DNA from: Elusimicrobium minutum
GTDB lineage: Bacteria; Elusimicrobiota; Elusimicrobia; Elusimicrobiales; UBA9959
Reading direction: 5' to 3'
Length of the DNA: 64,000 nucleotides
Assembly: GCA_020723765.1 (NCBI GenBank)
Contig: DYIF01000001.1
Location: 203,652 to 267,651, forward strand
Both the position numbers and the translations under genes were made by a program. Shown here piece by piece: positions 52,441 through 61,186 of the stretch. Below the pieces are notes generated by a model, which ran no database searches, was not told the origin of the DNA, and saw nothing but the letters and a program-made list of their open reading frames with translations. The stretch's first letter is position 1; each line of letters starts with the position of its first letter.

Positions 52441-52602
52441 ATGATATCATACGAAACATTCGGCATAATCGCAATAATCTCTTTGTTTGTTACGGCGTTT
52501 ATGGGTTTTTATATGCGAAAATTCGGGCTAAAACTTCACAAAACTTTCGCCGTAATAACCTTAATATCCGCAATAATCCATTTTGTTTTACAAAAGATAT
52601 AA
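52441..52602 (+). CDS. 53-residue two-helix membrane protein with paired histidines
   Basis: This ORF from ATG 52441 to TAA 52602 has a GGGAG ribosome-binding site seven bases upstream. It encodes two hydrophobic helices (GIIAIISLFVTAFMGFYM and FAVITLISAIIHFVLQ) joined by RKFGLKLHKTF. One histidine lies at the start of the second helix and another near its end. That pattern resembles haem-b-binding helices of ferric-reductase-like or b561-like membrane proteins, but the protein is far too short for a full domain. Function is not known. Confidence 0.6.
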   Translation: MISYETFGIIAIISLFVTAFMGFYMRKFGLKLHKTFAVITLISAIIHFVLQKI

Positions 52603-52666
52603 AATAGGACCTAAGCCCCTTGAAAACCTATCAGATATAACAAAAAATATAAAATAAGGAGTTTTT

Positions 52667-53824
52667 ATATTTAATTTATTTATCTTGTTTTTTTCTTTAT
52701 TAATCTACTCTCAGCAAGATAGCTTTTTTAATTTTAAAGAAATAAAATCCTCCCCCGAAAACATACCTACGCCTAATATATCTCAACAAGACCGTACAAC
52801 CGTTCAAGAACTAACCAAATCTCCATCCAAAGAAAAATTAAAACAAATTTCAAACCACAATCTAAATGTAAAAATAAATTCGATTAAAAAAACCAAAGAT
52901 TTATTGGAAGAATCTCAAAAATTGGTATACAGGCCTTTCGCCGAATATGAAAAAACAGGGTATTTGATAATAAACGGAGAATTTTCATTCGATTCTAAAG
53001 ACGCAAAAATTGCTCTTGCTAAAAGTTTACCTAAAGACGCTATAATGATAGTTCTTGTAAAACCCGAAAACGAAAAACAAAAGAAAGAAGTTATTGAAAC
53101 CTTTTCCCCTCTAATACCCGAGGAGAGATTAAAACTCGCATATTTAAGAGACAGCTACCAAGCTTTTTGGGCGAGAGACGCTATGCCCATACCAATGTTT
53201 TCGTTAAAAGATAACGCTTTCGCTTTGATAGACGCTATGTATTACTACGAATTTTACCAGGACCAGGAAATAGCCGATATGTTCGGCGCAAAATTAGAAA
53301 GCCACGATTATTATTTCGAGGGCGGAAATTTTATGGCAAACAGAAAGGGAGATTGTTTTATAGTGGACAAAGAACCGCATTCCGAAATACCAGACGAGAT
53401 ATTCACAAGATATTACGGCTGCAAAAAACTCACAAGACTTCCTTATAAGGAAGGCATAGGCCACATAGACGAACATGCTAAATTCGTAAACGATACCACG
53501 GTATTAACCGATTTAAAAGAATATAAAGAAATTTTTGAGAAAAACGGATACAAAACATTAATGCTTCCCAAACCGGACGGACCTTTCGAAACATATGTAA
53601 ATTCGCTGATAATGGACAAAAAAGTGGTGGTACCTTCTTATAACAAACCGACCGATGAAGAGGCTTTTTCGGTTTACAAATCTATTGGATTAATTCCAGA
53701 ACCCGCCCCATCCAATACCCTATCGAACAGGGGTCAAGGCTCAGTCCATTGTATAACGATGACTTATCCAAAAGTTCCTTTAAAAGAACTTCAAAAAGCT
53801 CTTAAAATTAACTTTATAAATTAA
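52667..53824 (+). CDS. Secreted agmatine/peptidylarginine deiminase, possible AUA start
   Basis: This protein belongs to the PAD_porph/agmatine deiminase family. Motifs are AFWARDAMPIPMF, FEGGNFMANRKGDCF, GHIDEHAKFVND (catalytic His) and GQGSVHCITM (catalytic Cys). No ATG or GTG is in a good place. A GGAG site at 52658-52661 points to ATA at 52667, which yields a hydrophobic signal-like N-terminus FNLFILFFSLLIYSQQD. The TTG at 52685 would cut this in half and has no ribosome-binding site. The length would be 385 residues. The enzyme would hydrolyse guanidino groups of agmatine or of peptide arginines outside the cytoplasm. An ATG mutated or misread to ATA is possible. Confidence 0.83.
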   Translation: MFNLFILFFSLLIYSQQDSFFNFKEIKSSPENIPTPNISQQDRTTVQELTKSPSKEKLKQISNHNLNVKINSIKKTKDLLEESQKLVYRPFAEYEKTGYLIINGEFSFDSKDAKIALAKSLPKDAIMIVLVKPENEKQKKEVIETFSPLIPEERLKLAYLRDSYQAFWARDAMPIPMFSLKDNAFALIDAMYYYEFYQDQEIADMFGAKLESHDYYFEGGNFMANRKGDCFIVDKEPHSEIPDEIFTRYYGCKKLTRLPYKEGIGHIDEHAKFVNDTTVLTDLKEYKEIFEKNGYKTLMLPKPDGPFETYVNSLIMDKKVVVPSYNKPTDEEAFSVYKSIGLIPEPAPSNTLSNRGQGSVHCITMTYPKVPLKELQKALKINFIN

Positions 53825-53830
53825 AAAGAA

Positions 53831-53857
53831 AACGGGCGAGATAAAATCTCGCCCGTT
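53831..53857 (-). terminator. Terminator between convergent genes
   Basis: A 12-bp perfect stem (AACGGGCGAGAT/ATCTCGCCCGTT) with a 3-base loop lies between the deiminase and peroxiredoxin stops. The minus-strand side has a long T-rich tract (TTTTCTTTTT), so it chiefly ends the peroxiredoxin transcript. Confidence 0.85.
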
Positions 53858-53866
53858 AAATAGAGT

Positions 53867-54613
53867 TTATTTGGAAGATTTAGGTTCTTCTTTGGGTAGG
53901 GATTTGAAGCAGAAAAACCAATCGTGACATTTAACGGCCGGGTCTTTTATTTCCATCCTTTCTTTTGCCACTCCGCAGGAAGAAGGCGGCGGAACTATCA
54001 CATCATCTCCGGGTCTCCAGTCGGCGGGAGTTGCTACACCGTATTTATCCGAAGTCTGCATAGCAATTAAAAGTCTTTTAATCTCGTCGAAGTTTCTTCC
54101 GTTAGACAAAGGATAATAAATTATCGCTCTTATTTTACCGTTTGGGTCTATATAGAAAACAGCTCTAACGGCTTTGGTATCCGAAGCGGATTCTTGAATC
54201 ATACCGTATTTTTTAGCCACATCCATTTTAAGATCGGCTATTATCGGGAATTTAATCTCTACATTTTTCATTCCCTTATACTCCGCCTTTTCTTTAATGG
54301 TTCTCGCCCAGGCGATATGGCTATAAACGCTATCTATCGAAAGGCCCACAAGCTCGGTATTTAAAGCCTTAAACTCCTCCTGCATTTTTGCAAACGTCAT
54401 AAACTCGGTTGTACAAACCGGAGTAAAGTCCGCAGGATGGCTAAACAATATAACCCATTTTCCTTTATAATCATCCGGGAATTTAATTGTTCCCATAGTG
54501 GTTTCCGCCGTAAAAGACGGAGCCGGCTCTCCTATGAGAGGGACATTCCCGCCCGAAAAAGACGGGGATGCGAGAGAAACAAACACTAACAACACCAATA
54601 GATTTTTTAACAT
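53867..54613 (-). CDS. Exported Prx6-type peroxiredoxin
   Basis: The 248-residue protein starts with a signal peptide ([20 protein letters not shown]), unusual because most members of this family are cytoplasmic. The peroxidatic Cys67 lies in [13 protein letters not shown]. The fold continues with [15 protein letters not shown] and [16 protein letters not shown]. The C-terminal extension ends with [10 protein letters not shown], resembling the double-cysteine tail of archaeal and bacterial Prx6-like enzymes. It would reduce peroxides in the periplasm. It is divergent from a cytochrome b5-like gene, and the two share a palindromic region. Confidence 0.92.
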   Translation of the reverse strand: MLKNLLVLLVFVSLASPSFSGGNVPLIGEPAPSFTAETTMGTIKFPDDYKGKWVILFSHPADFTPVCTTEFMTFAKMQEEFKALNTELVGLSIDSVYSHIAWARTIKEKAEYKGMKNVEIKFPIIADLKMDVAKKYGMIQESASDTKAVRAVFYIDPNGKIRAIIYYPLSNGRNFDEIKRLLIAMQTSDKYGVATPADWRPGDDVIVPPPSSCGVAKERMEIKDPAVKCHDWFFCFKSLPKEEPKSSK

Positions 54614-54675
54614 TAATCCTCCTTTTCGCTTATTAGATGAGTTTTACAATCATTAAGTTTCATCCTCACCCAAAA

Positions 54676-54702
54676 ATATTATACATTTTATTTGTATAAT
54701 AT
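54676..54702. promoter_or_regulatory. Palindrome between divergent peroxiredoxin and cytochrome b5-like genes
   Basis: A perfect inverted repeat with 10-base arms (ATATTATACA / TGTATAATAT) and a 7-base centre contains a TATAAT box on each strand (plus 54695-54700, minus 54683-54678). It may be a dyad operator over two divergent -10 boxes. Its AT-rich dyad form resembles PerR/Fur-like sites only in general terms. Confidence 0.5.
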
Positions 54703-54717
54703 CAATACGGAGGTCTT

Positions 54718-55125
54718 ATGAAAAAAATATTCGTTCTTTTATCTCTAATAGCTATTTCTCTAAATCTTTCTTATTCCAAAGAAAAGAAACCAAACGAAGA
54801 ATGGAAAAATAAAAAATTTACTACCGAAGAGCTTAAAAAATACAACGGGCAAAACGGAATGCCGGTTTATGTGGCTGTAGACGGAATAGTTTACGACGTA
54901 ACAAAATCAAAATACTGGAAAACCGGAAAACACAAAAACTTGCACGACGCCGGAAACGATTTAACCAAAGAAATCAAAAACGACGCGCCAAAATTCCACA
55001 AACAAGGCAAAATTCTTGAAAAATTTCCAAAAGTCGGAGTTCTGGAAGTAGAAAAATCCACAACTACCGCCACAACCGAACCCAAAACCGACCTAAAACC
55101 CGAAAACCAAAAGAAAAACAATTAA
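54718..55125 (+). CDS. Exported cytochrome b5-like haem-binding protein
   Basis: The 135-residue protein has a signal peptide (MKKIFVLLSLIAISLNLSYS). A cytochrome b5 fold follows at residues 35-110: KFTTEELKKYNGQNGMPVYV, AVDGIVYDVTKSKYWKTGKH, then NLHDAGNDLTKEI. The tail is Thr/Lys/Asn-rich and disordered. A GGAGG site lies six bases before the ATG. Such small exported b5 proteins are thought to carry haem or electrons in the periplasm. The location opposite the periplasmic peroxiredoxin suggests shared redox control. Confidence 0.88.
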   Translation: MKKIFVLLSLIAISLNLSYSKEKKPNEEWKNKKFTTEELKKYNGQNGMPVYVAVDGIVYDVTKSKYWKTGKHKNLHDAGNDLTKEIKNDAPKFHKQGKILEKFPKVGVLEVEKSTTTATTEPKTDLKPENQKKNN

Positions 55126-55171
55126 AAACTAAAAATAAAAATTATCATTCTTTAATCGGATATTTACTATT

Positions 55172-56812
55172 TTAAAACGGCGGTTCTTTGGATATTACGG
55201 CTTTTATGTATTTAAGGCCTTTGAACTTTTCAAACGAATGGCCGGTTTCGATATATATGTTTTTGTATCCTTTTTCATGCAAATTTCGAGCCAAATCTTC
55301 GCCTTTATTGTTTTCCCCCAGTTCGCTGTCTATGTATATTTCGCTATCGAAATCGTATTTATCCATATTTTGAATAAAGCTTTCGGTATTATCGTATATA
55401 TCTAATTCTATGTTCTTTTTTTTAGCCGAAAACTCCCAGTTCTTTCTTACAAGGATATCGTCGTCTATTAAAACTATCTTTCTAATTTTTATCGGAATTT
55501 TCAAAATTACCTCGGTCCCAAAACCCTCTTCGGAATTTATATCTAACACTCCCCCCGATTCGGCTAAAATCTTTTTAGCGTTCCACAATCCAAGCCCGTT
55601 TCCGTTTTCCTTGCCGTAACTAAAACCCTTCTCGCCCAATTTAGAAACCAGCTCTTTCGCTATTCCCTTGCCGTCGTCTTTTATTCTTAATACCGCGTTT
55701 TTATCCTCCGTTTCAAGATTTATCCAAATATTATTCGCCCGGGCCTCGACGGAATTATTTATCAGGTTGGAAATTATTCTTTTTATTTCTTTTTCCGCTA
55801 AAACTATTAAAACTTTTTTTTCGGTTTCATTTAAAATTTCTATTTTTATGTTTTTGTATTCGGCTTTTTTCTCGGCGGATATTTCATCGATAATAACATT
55901 CAGGTCTTTAAATTTATTTTCCGTTTTATATTCGTTTTTTGAATTTCTGTATTTAGAGAGTAAATCTTCGGCTATTGATTTCATTCTGTATATAGCCGGC
56001 CTTATTATCTCCTCTTCTTCTTTTGTTAATTTTTTAAAATCTATGACGTTTTCTATCGCGGCGATCGGGCTTCTTATATCGTGGGCGACCTGTTCCGCAA
56101 CCCCGGACAAAGCTTTTGATACCTCAAGCTCCGTCTCGACTTTGCTAACTTTTTCGGTTATCAAATTCATATCTTTTATAAGCTCCTCAACCTCAAACCC
56201 TTTAACCGTATCGGGAATTTCGGATATTATTTTTCTCATCTCTTCGCTTTTTCTTTGTTTGGCCAAAATATTTATTTTTTTGGTTATTTTTTCCATCATC
56301 AAAGTCGTCTTTATCAGGCCCATATTGGAATAAATTACTATCAAAGCGAAAAAAAACGTAACCGCGACAAATAAGATTTTGTTTTTTTCCCAAACCGCGG
56401 AGTTTATATCGATAAAATCTATTACATAATAGAGATTTCCTATTTTAGCGCCGTTTGAAACGAAATCCTCTTTGTATTCCTTCTGAAAATATTTTCTATC
56501 GTAAATATTTCCCACTACCGCTTCTTTGAAAACCCAATTTATATTTTCTGTTTTATCGGGATTAAATGATATCCTTTTTATTCCTTCGTTTTTCATCCTC
56601 CACATTATCCTTTGAACCTCGAATATATCCCCGGTTAAGTACGCCTTTTCAAAATAGGCGGCGTTTTGCCTGATTGCGGTATGCAGTTTATCGCGGGACG
56701 AGTTTATCATATTGATTAAGCTTAAAATCTGCCAGAACGACATAAATATCGTTATCGAGATTAAATAATACTTCCAGGAATTTTTAAATATTTTTTTATA
56801 TGTCTCTACCAT
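55172..56812 (-). CDS. Membrane hybrid histidine kinase with C-terminal receiver
   Basis: The 546-residue protein has two membrane helices (about residues 15-35 and 145-165) framing a periplasmic sensor loop. A linker, an atypical phospho-acceptor helix (VAEQVAHDIRSPIAAIENV) and a HATPase domain follow (NLINNSVEA, DDGKGIAKE, KGFSYGKENGNGLGL). The last 110 residues form a receiver domain beginning KIVLIDDDILVRKNW, with a candidate phosphoryl Asp in EIYIDSELG. It overlaps the upstream binding-lipoprotein gene by 7 bases, suggesting that the lipoprotein presents a ligand to the sensor loop. No DNA-binding response regulator lies nearby. Confidence 0.88.
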   Translation of the reverse strand: MVETYKKIFKNSWKYYLISITIFMSFWQILSLINMINSSRDKLHTAIRQNAAYFEKAYLTGDIFEVQRIMWRMKNEGIKRISFNPDKTENINWVFKEAVVGNIYDRKYFQKEYKEDFVSNGAKIGNLYYVIDFIDINSAVWEKNKILFVAVTFFFALIVIYSNMGLIKTTLMMEKITKKINILAKQRKSEEMRKIISEIPDTVKGFEVEELIKDMNLITEKVSKVETELEVSKALSGVAEQVAHDIRSPIAAIENVIDFKKLTKEEEEIIRPAIYRMKSIAEDLLSKYRNSKNEYKTENKFKDLNVIIDEISAEKKAEYKNIKIEILNETEKKVLIVLAEKEIKRIISNLINNSVEARANNIWINLETEDKNAVLRIKDDGKGIAKELVSKLGEKGFSYGKENGNGLGLWNAKKILAESGGVLDINSEEGFGTEVILKIPIKIRKIVLIDDDILVRKNWEFSAKKKNIELDIYDNTESFIQNMDKYDFDSEIYIDSELGENNKGEDLARNLHEKGYKNIYIETGHSFEKFKGLKYIKAVISKEPPF

Positions 56813-58188
56813 CTAAACTCTCCGATTTCGGGATATTGAAAAAAATCTCTTCCGACATTTATGTTTTTTATATCGGGCGGATAATAAACCGTCTTAACCA
56901 TCTGGCATACGGGAAGTATTATATATTCCTTTTCAATAATACTAAGAGCTTTATTTACAAGAGCCTCCTCCCTTTCCTTATCGGACTCTTTTTTTATTTC
57001 GTCGTATATCTTTGCCAATTCTTTTATTTTAAAAGAGTAAGGATTCATCGGAGTATCGCCGAATATTTCAAGAAAAGCGTTTATATCGTTTCTTGTGGCC
57101 TCCGATGAAATCAAGAATATATCGAATTTTCTTAAAAAATCGAACGGGTTGCCTTTAATTTTGCTTATATCGGCGTTTACGATTTTAACTTTTATTCCCG
57201 ATTTTAAATAAAAATCTTCCCAGAATTTTTGCATCGGTTTTTCGTTTATGGAATAAAAATAATTAAGAAATTTAAGTTCCCCGCTAAAATCGCTTTTTAT
57301 TTTCTTTTGTTTTATTTTCCCAGGCCTTGCATACTTAAACCCTACGGGTAGAAAATTTTGAATCTCTATGCAATCGAATTTTTTGTTATAGAAAAAAGTT
57401 TTCATAAATTCCATAGGGTTTATATTGTTATATACGGCTTTTCTTAATTTTAAATCGGGGTTGTTTATTATTATTGAAGCGGTTTTAAGCGTAAAAGTGG
57501 GAACCGCCTTATATTTTTTCCTTATTTCCATTGGGATGTCTTCGGTGTTTATAAAATTATAATCGGTCATATCAAGCGGTATTTTTTCATCCAAATCGTA
57601 TCTTTTAATAATAATTTCGTTATAGCCCCTTTTTTGTTTCTTTTTTCTTAATAATCTCATCTCTTTAGTGTTCATATCCGAAACATAAAATTCGCCAAGC
57701 CCATCTTCCAGATTTTCGTTTCTAACGATGCTCGGCGCGTTTTCGTAAAATGTTAAAAAATCTAAATATTTTGGTTGAGGTTTATTAAAAACTATATTGA
57801 AACAATCTTTGTTTTGAGATAATCTAAAGTTTTTGTCGAATTTTAAAGTTACGCTTGAAATATATGTTTTAAAAAAATCTTCATCAAAACGCCTCTTTTT
57901 ATAAAACTCTTTCGAAGTATCCGGGCAAAATACAAACGCGGTATTAGTTAAATTTCTTTCCCATTTTTTTAAAATTTTGGAAGAATAATTCTCACCGTCG
58001 TCTTTTCTAAAAAGCGGCTCGTGGGTTTGTTTTAAAATGAAATAAACCGTGTTTGTTCCGGCTAAAGATGAAGATATCAAAGCGGGCAGAGGAAGGTTTG
58101 TCGCAACCTTATATTTGTCGTTTTTATCCGCGCAGGAAAACAAAAACAGAAAAATAATTAAAAATTTTCTTTTATAAAAGCCAACCAT
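56806..58188 (-). CDS. Solute-binding lipoprotein, family 5-like
   Basis: The 460-residue protein begins with a lipoprotein signal (FLIIFLFLFSC, Cys about residue 19). Its body resembles extracellular solute-binding proteins of peptide-type ABC systems: TVYFILKQTHEPLFRKDDGE, then KILKKWE, a central NPDLKLRKAVYNNINP, and an end EREEALVNKALSIIEKEYIILP. No matching ABC permease pair is present. Its 7-base overlap with a histidine kinase gene makes a sensory role more likely than transport. Similarity is weak at residues 80-200, so confidence in the exact family is moderate. Confidence 0.75.
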   Translation of the reverse strand: MVGFYKRKFLIIFLFLFSCADKNDKYKVATNLPLPALISSSLAGTNTVYFILKQTHEPLFRKDDGENYSSKILKKWERNLTNTAFVFCPDTSKEFYKKRRFDEDFFKTYISSVTLKFDKNFRLSQNKDCFNIVFNKPQPKYLDFLTFYENAPSIVRNENLEDGLGEFYVSDMNTKEMRLLRKKKQKRGYNEIIIKRYDLDEKIPLDMTDYNFINTEDIPMEIRKKYKAVPTFTLKTASIIINNPDLKLRKAVYNNINPMEFMKTFFYNKKFDCIEIQNFLPVGFKYARPGKIKQKKIKSDFSGELKFLNYFYSINEKPMQKFWEDFYLKSGIKVKIVNADISKIKGNPFDFLRKFDIFLISSEATRNDINAFLEIFGDTPMNPYSFKIKELAKIYDEIKKESDKEREEALVNKALSIIEKEYIILPVCQMVKTVYYPPDIKNINVGRDFFQYPEIGEFRW

Positions 58189-58334
58189 TTCGGTTTAAAT
58201 CCCATTTTTCTAAAAAATTTTTGAGGCCTTATATTAAAACCATCCACCTCAGCGACAATATCTTTTCTTTCTTTTTTCTTTTAAGATAAAATCAAAGATT
58301 TTTCAAGGTCTTTGGTCCTATTTAGAATTTTTTT

Positions 58335-59906
58335 TCAATGAGTTTGGTTTGTTATTTTTTTATCTTTTATGTTAAAAATTTTGTCAAAGCTTTTAAAATA
58401 TCTTTCTTCGCCGTGAAGTATGGCTATTAAAATTTTAGAAGCGGTTCTTTCAAATATCTTTTTCATTACCGTTTCTTTGCTTCTAATATCGAGATTGGCG
58501 AGAGGTTCGTCAAAGATATAAACCTCGGCATCTTTTAAAAGCGTAAGCATTACAGCCGCCTTTTTCTTTTCCCCTTCCGAAAATGAGCGGGGATTTTTAC
58601 TCAAAAGATTTTCAAGATTGAAATCTTTTAAGAGCGAATTTATGTATTTTTCGTTTTGAGAAATCATATCTATCTGCTCTTTTAAACTTAAAGGCAAAAA
58701 GTTAAACGGCATAATACAGGCGCTAATTTTATCCGCTTCAAAACCGTACACTTTTCCGTAGTCCGGTTTTTCAAATCCGCAAATAATATTCGCTATCGTA
58801 GTTTTGCCGCTGCCGTTTTCACCCAATATCAAGATTTTTTCTCCTTTTTTTGCCTCAAGATTTATTTTTTCCAACACTATATGCTCTTTGAATTTCACAG
58901 ATATGTCTATTAACTTTATTTCTTCTTCTTTTATATGCCAGTTATTGGTTTCCGTTATGTTTTCAAGTTCGGAGAGTCTTTCCAGATTGGAGTTTATTTT
59001 AGTAACCTCTGGAAGTTTTTTTATTACAGAGCTTATGTTGTTAAGGCAAAGCCAGAAAGCGTTCATAAAAGCCACAAATCCCCCGAAACTCATACGCCCC
59101 TTAAGCATCTCATAACCGCAGGCTATTACGACAAATATTTCTATATACGAAAAGAAAATGGACGAAAAAGTTTTAAAAGAATTGATTGCTTTGGTATTTT
59201 GATAAACGGAATTGTTATAATCTTCAAATTTGTAATCTACGATATTTTTAATTTTTTCAAACAAATTGAATATCCTGACGGTTTTATACGAGTTTAACAT
59301 AGAGTTAACAAAACCTCTAAGTTCGCTTTCGGTTTCTTTTTCTCTGTTTGAGTATTCTTTAATTTTATTTTGATATTTTAAAGACAAATAAAACACCGCC
59401 GGCACCACAAGAATAAGATAAAAAGTGGTTTTTATAGAAATCCCGATAACTATTATCAACGCTACTACGGCATTTAGAAAATCGGATAGTATGTCGCTAA
59501 AAATATCAAATGAAGAACTGACCGCCGTTAAAGTTTCGTCATAAACTCTTCCGGTATAATAACCGCTTTCTTTTTTTTGAATTTCATAATAAGGAATACG
59601 ATAATACTTATTTATGAGATTTAAAAAAGATTTTTTAGAACAATGATTTTTGAGTTTTTTCATTCTTAAAACATAAAAAAGCTCAAAAAATCTGGTGATA
59701 GTTGCAAGTAAAATAAAACTTACGGATATGAGTATAAAAAAAACGAAATTCTTTTTTATTATCCCTTCGTCAAACATATATTTTATTACGATAGGGTTTA
59801 ATGCGGTCATAACAGAGCCAACCAATAGAGAAAATAAAATTAAAGATAAAAACTCAATTTTTTTATCGCCTACTATGGACATTATTTTTATGAATAATTT
59901 TTTCAT
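58335..59906 (-). CDS. ABC exporter (fused permease-ATPase)
   Basis: The 523-residue protein has six membrane helices in residues 1-300 and an ATPase domain from about residue 330. Motifs are Walker A ILGENGSGKTTIANI, a divergent signature SFSEGEKKKAAVM, Walker B EVYIFDEPLANLD and H-loop ILHGEE. The signature lacks the classical LSGGQ, and the Q-loop region is short. It may export a peptide, lipid or drug as a homodimer. Two tandem palindromes lie upstream. The binding-lipoprotein and kinase genes follow 146 bases downstream. Confidence 0.88.
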   Translation of the reverse strand: MKKLFIKIMSIVGDKKIEFLSLILFSLLVGSVMTALNPIVIKYMFDEGIIKKNFVFFILISVSFILLATITRFFELFYVLRMKKLKNHCSKKSFLNLINKYYRIPYYEIQKKESGYYTGRVYDETLTAVSSSFDIFSDILSDFLNAVVALIIVIGISIKTTFYLILVVPAVFYLSLKYQNKIKEYSNREKETESELRGFVNSMLNSYKTVRIFNLFEKIKNIVDYKFEDYNNSVYQNTKAINSFKTFSSIFFSYIEIFVVIACGYEMLKGRMSFGGFVAFMNAFWLCLNNISSVIKKLPEVTKINSNLERLSELENITETNNWHIKEEEIKLIDISVKFKEHIVLEKINLEAKKGEKILILGENGSGKTTIANIICGFEKPDYGKVYGFEADKISACIMPFNFLPLSLKEQIDMISQNEKYINSLLKDFNLENLLSKNPRSFSEGEKKKAAVMLTLLKDAEVYIFDEPLANLDIRSKETVMKKIFERTASKILIAILHGEERYFKSFDKIFNIKDKKITNQTH

Positions 59907-60083
59907 ATTATAACCTCACATCCAATCGTCTAATAAAGAAAAAACATTAAAATATTAAACATCTTCAAGCTTAGATCTTTTTTCGCTTTTAACGAGAATA
60001 TGTATCAATTTTTATGCCAAAAATTTAAAAATTTAACTTTCATATTGAAAAAACCTGTTTTTAATAAAAAAACGGCATAAAAT

Positions 60084-60124
60084 ATTTTCAAATGAAAATG
60101 TTTTATTTTCAAACGAAAATGTTT
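60084..60124. promoter_or_regulatory. Tandem palindromes upstream of the ABC exporter gene
   Basis: Two 20-base copies beginning ATTTTCAAAT and ATTTTCAAAC (60084 and 60105) differ at one position and are 21 bases apart, two DNA turns. Each contains the dyad ATTTTC/GAAAAT with a 4-base centre. They look like operator sites. The surrounding region 59907-60170 has no gene. Confidence 0.5.
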
Positions 60125-60170
60125 CAAGAATTATTTAACTATATGTTTTTGAGATTGTCAGGACGACTTA

Positions 60171-61175
60171 TTATAAAAACTTTTTTAATATAAATTCGGC
60201 TATCTGAATGGAATTTAACGCCGCGCCTTTATATAAATTGTCTCCGCAAAGCCATAAAGAAAACTCGTTTTTAAAAGGAGTTTTCTTTAATCTTGAAGCC
60301 GCGACATAATATTTTTTTGAAACGTCAACCGGGGTTTGATAATCCTCGTGTTTTTCGTAAAATTTACATCCATCCGTTTTATAAAGAATTTCTTTTAAAT
60401 TGCCGATACTCCAACTTTTTTGAGTTTTTACCCATACGGCCAGAGAATGACCTCTTACTACGGGAACCCTAACCGCATAACAGCTTAAATCTATTTTTTT
60501 ATCCCCCCATATTTTTCTAACCTCAAACTCCACTTTTTTCTCTTCGCCGCTTAAGCCGTTTTCGTCGAAACTTCCGACCTGAGGGAATATGTTAAACGCT
60601 ATTTGTTTGGGCAAAACTTTTTCTTTTATTTTTACTTTACCCGTTTTTACAAAACTTTCCGTCTCGTAAAAAAACTCGTTAAGCGCTCTTCTTCCCGCTC
60701 CGCTTACGGCCTGATATGTCGCCATTCTTATTTCTTTTATTTTATATTTTTTGTGTATTTGATAACAGGATATGGCGAGAGGAGTTAAAGTGCAGTTAGG
60801 ACCGGCTATAAGCTTTGTTTTTTCACTTATAACATCACCGTTTATCTCCGGTATTACAAGAGGAACTTTTTCGTCTGTTCTAAAGGCCGAAGAATCGTCT
60901 ATGCACCAGACCCCTTTTTGAGCCAATTCTTTTGCGAATTTTTTAGATACCTCGTCGCTACTTACAAAAAAAACAATATCCGATTTTACCAATTCTTCCA
61001 GATTTGGTTCTTTAAGAAAATATTTTTTATTTTTAAAAAAGACATATTTTGTTTTTTTGCCGGAGCCGAACATTTTTATCTCGGAATATGGAAATTTTCT
61101 TTTTTCTATCAGCTCCAAAAGCTCCATACCGACCATTCCCCCCGCTCCGATTATAGATATAACGGGTCTTATCAT
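60171..61175 (-). CDS. asd: Aspartate-semialdehyde dehydrogenase
   Basis: The 334-residue enzyme makes aspartate semialdehyde for lysine/diaminopimelate, threonine and methionine synthesis. I start it at ATG 61175, which has an AAAGGAG site and begins MIRPVISIIGAGGMVG; an ATG 48 bases earlier lies inside the upstream gene. The catalytic Cys128 is in GPNCTLTPLAIS, and the substrate-binding His is in RVPVVRGHSLAVWV. The start is 11 bases after the stop of the preceding secreted-protein gene, so they may be co-transcribed with parAB. Confidence 0.92.
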   Translation of the reverse strand: MIRPVISIIGAGGMVGMELLELIEKRKFPYSEIKMFGSGKKTKYVFFKNKKYFLKEPNLEELVKSDIVFFVSSDEVSKKFAKELAQKGVWCIDDSSAFRTDEKVPLVIPEINGDVISEKTKLIAGPNCTLTPLAISCYQIHKKYKIKEIRMATYQAVSGAGRRALNEFFYETESFVKTGKVKIKEKVLPKQIAFNIFPQVGSFDENGLSGEEKKVEFEVRKIWGDKKIDLSCYAVRVPVVRGHSLAVWVKTQKSWSIGNLKEILYKTDGCKFYEKHEDYQTPVDVSKKYYVAASRLKKTPFKNEFSLWLCGDNLYKGAALNSIQIAEFILKKFL

Positions 61176-61186
61176 AAATTCTCCTT

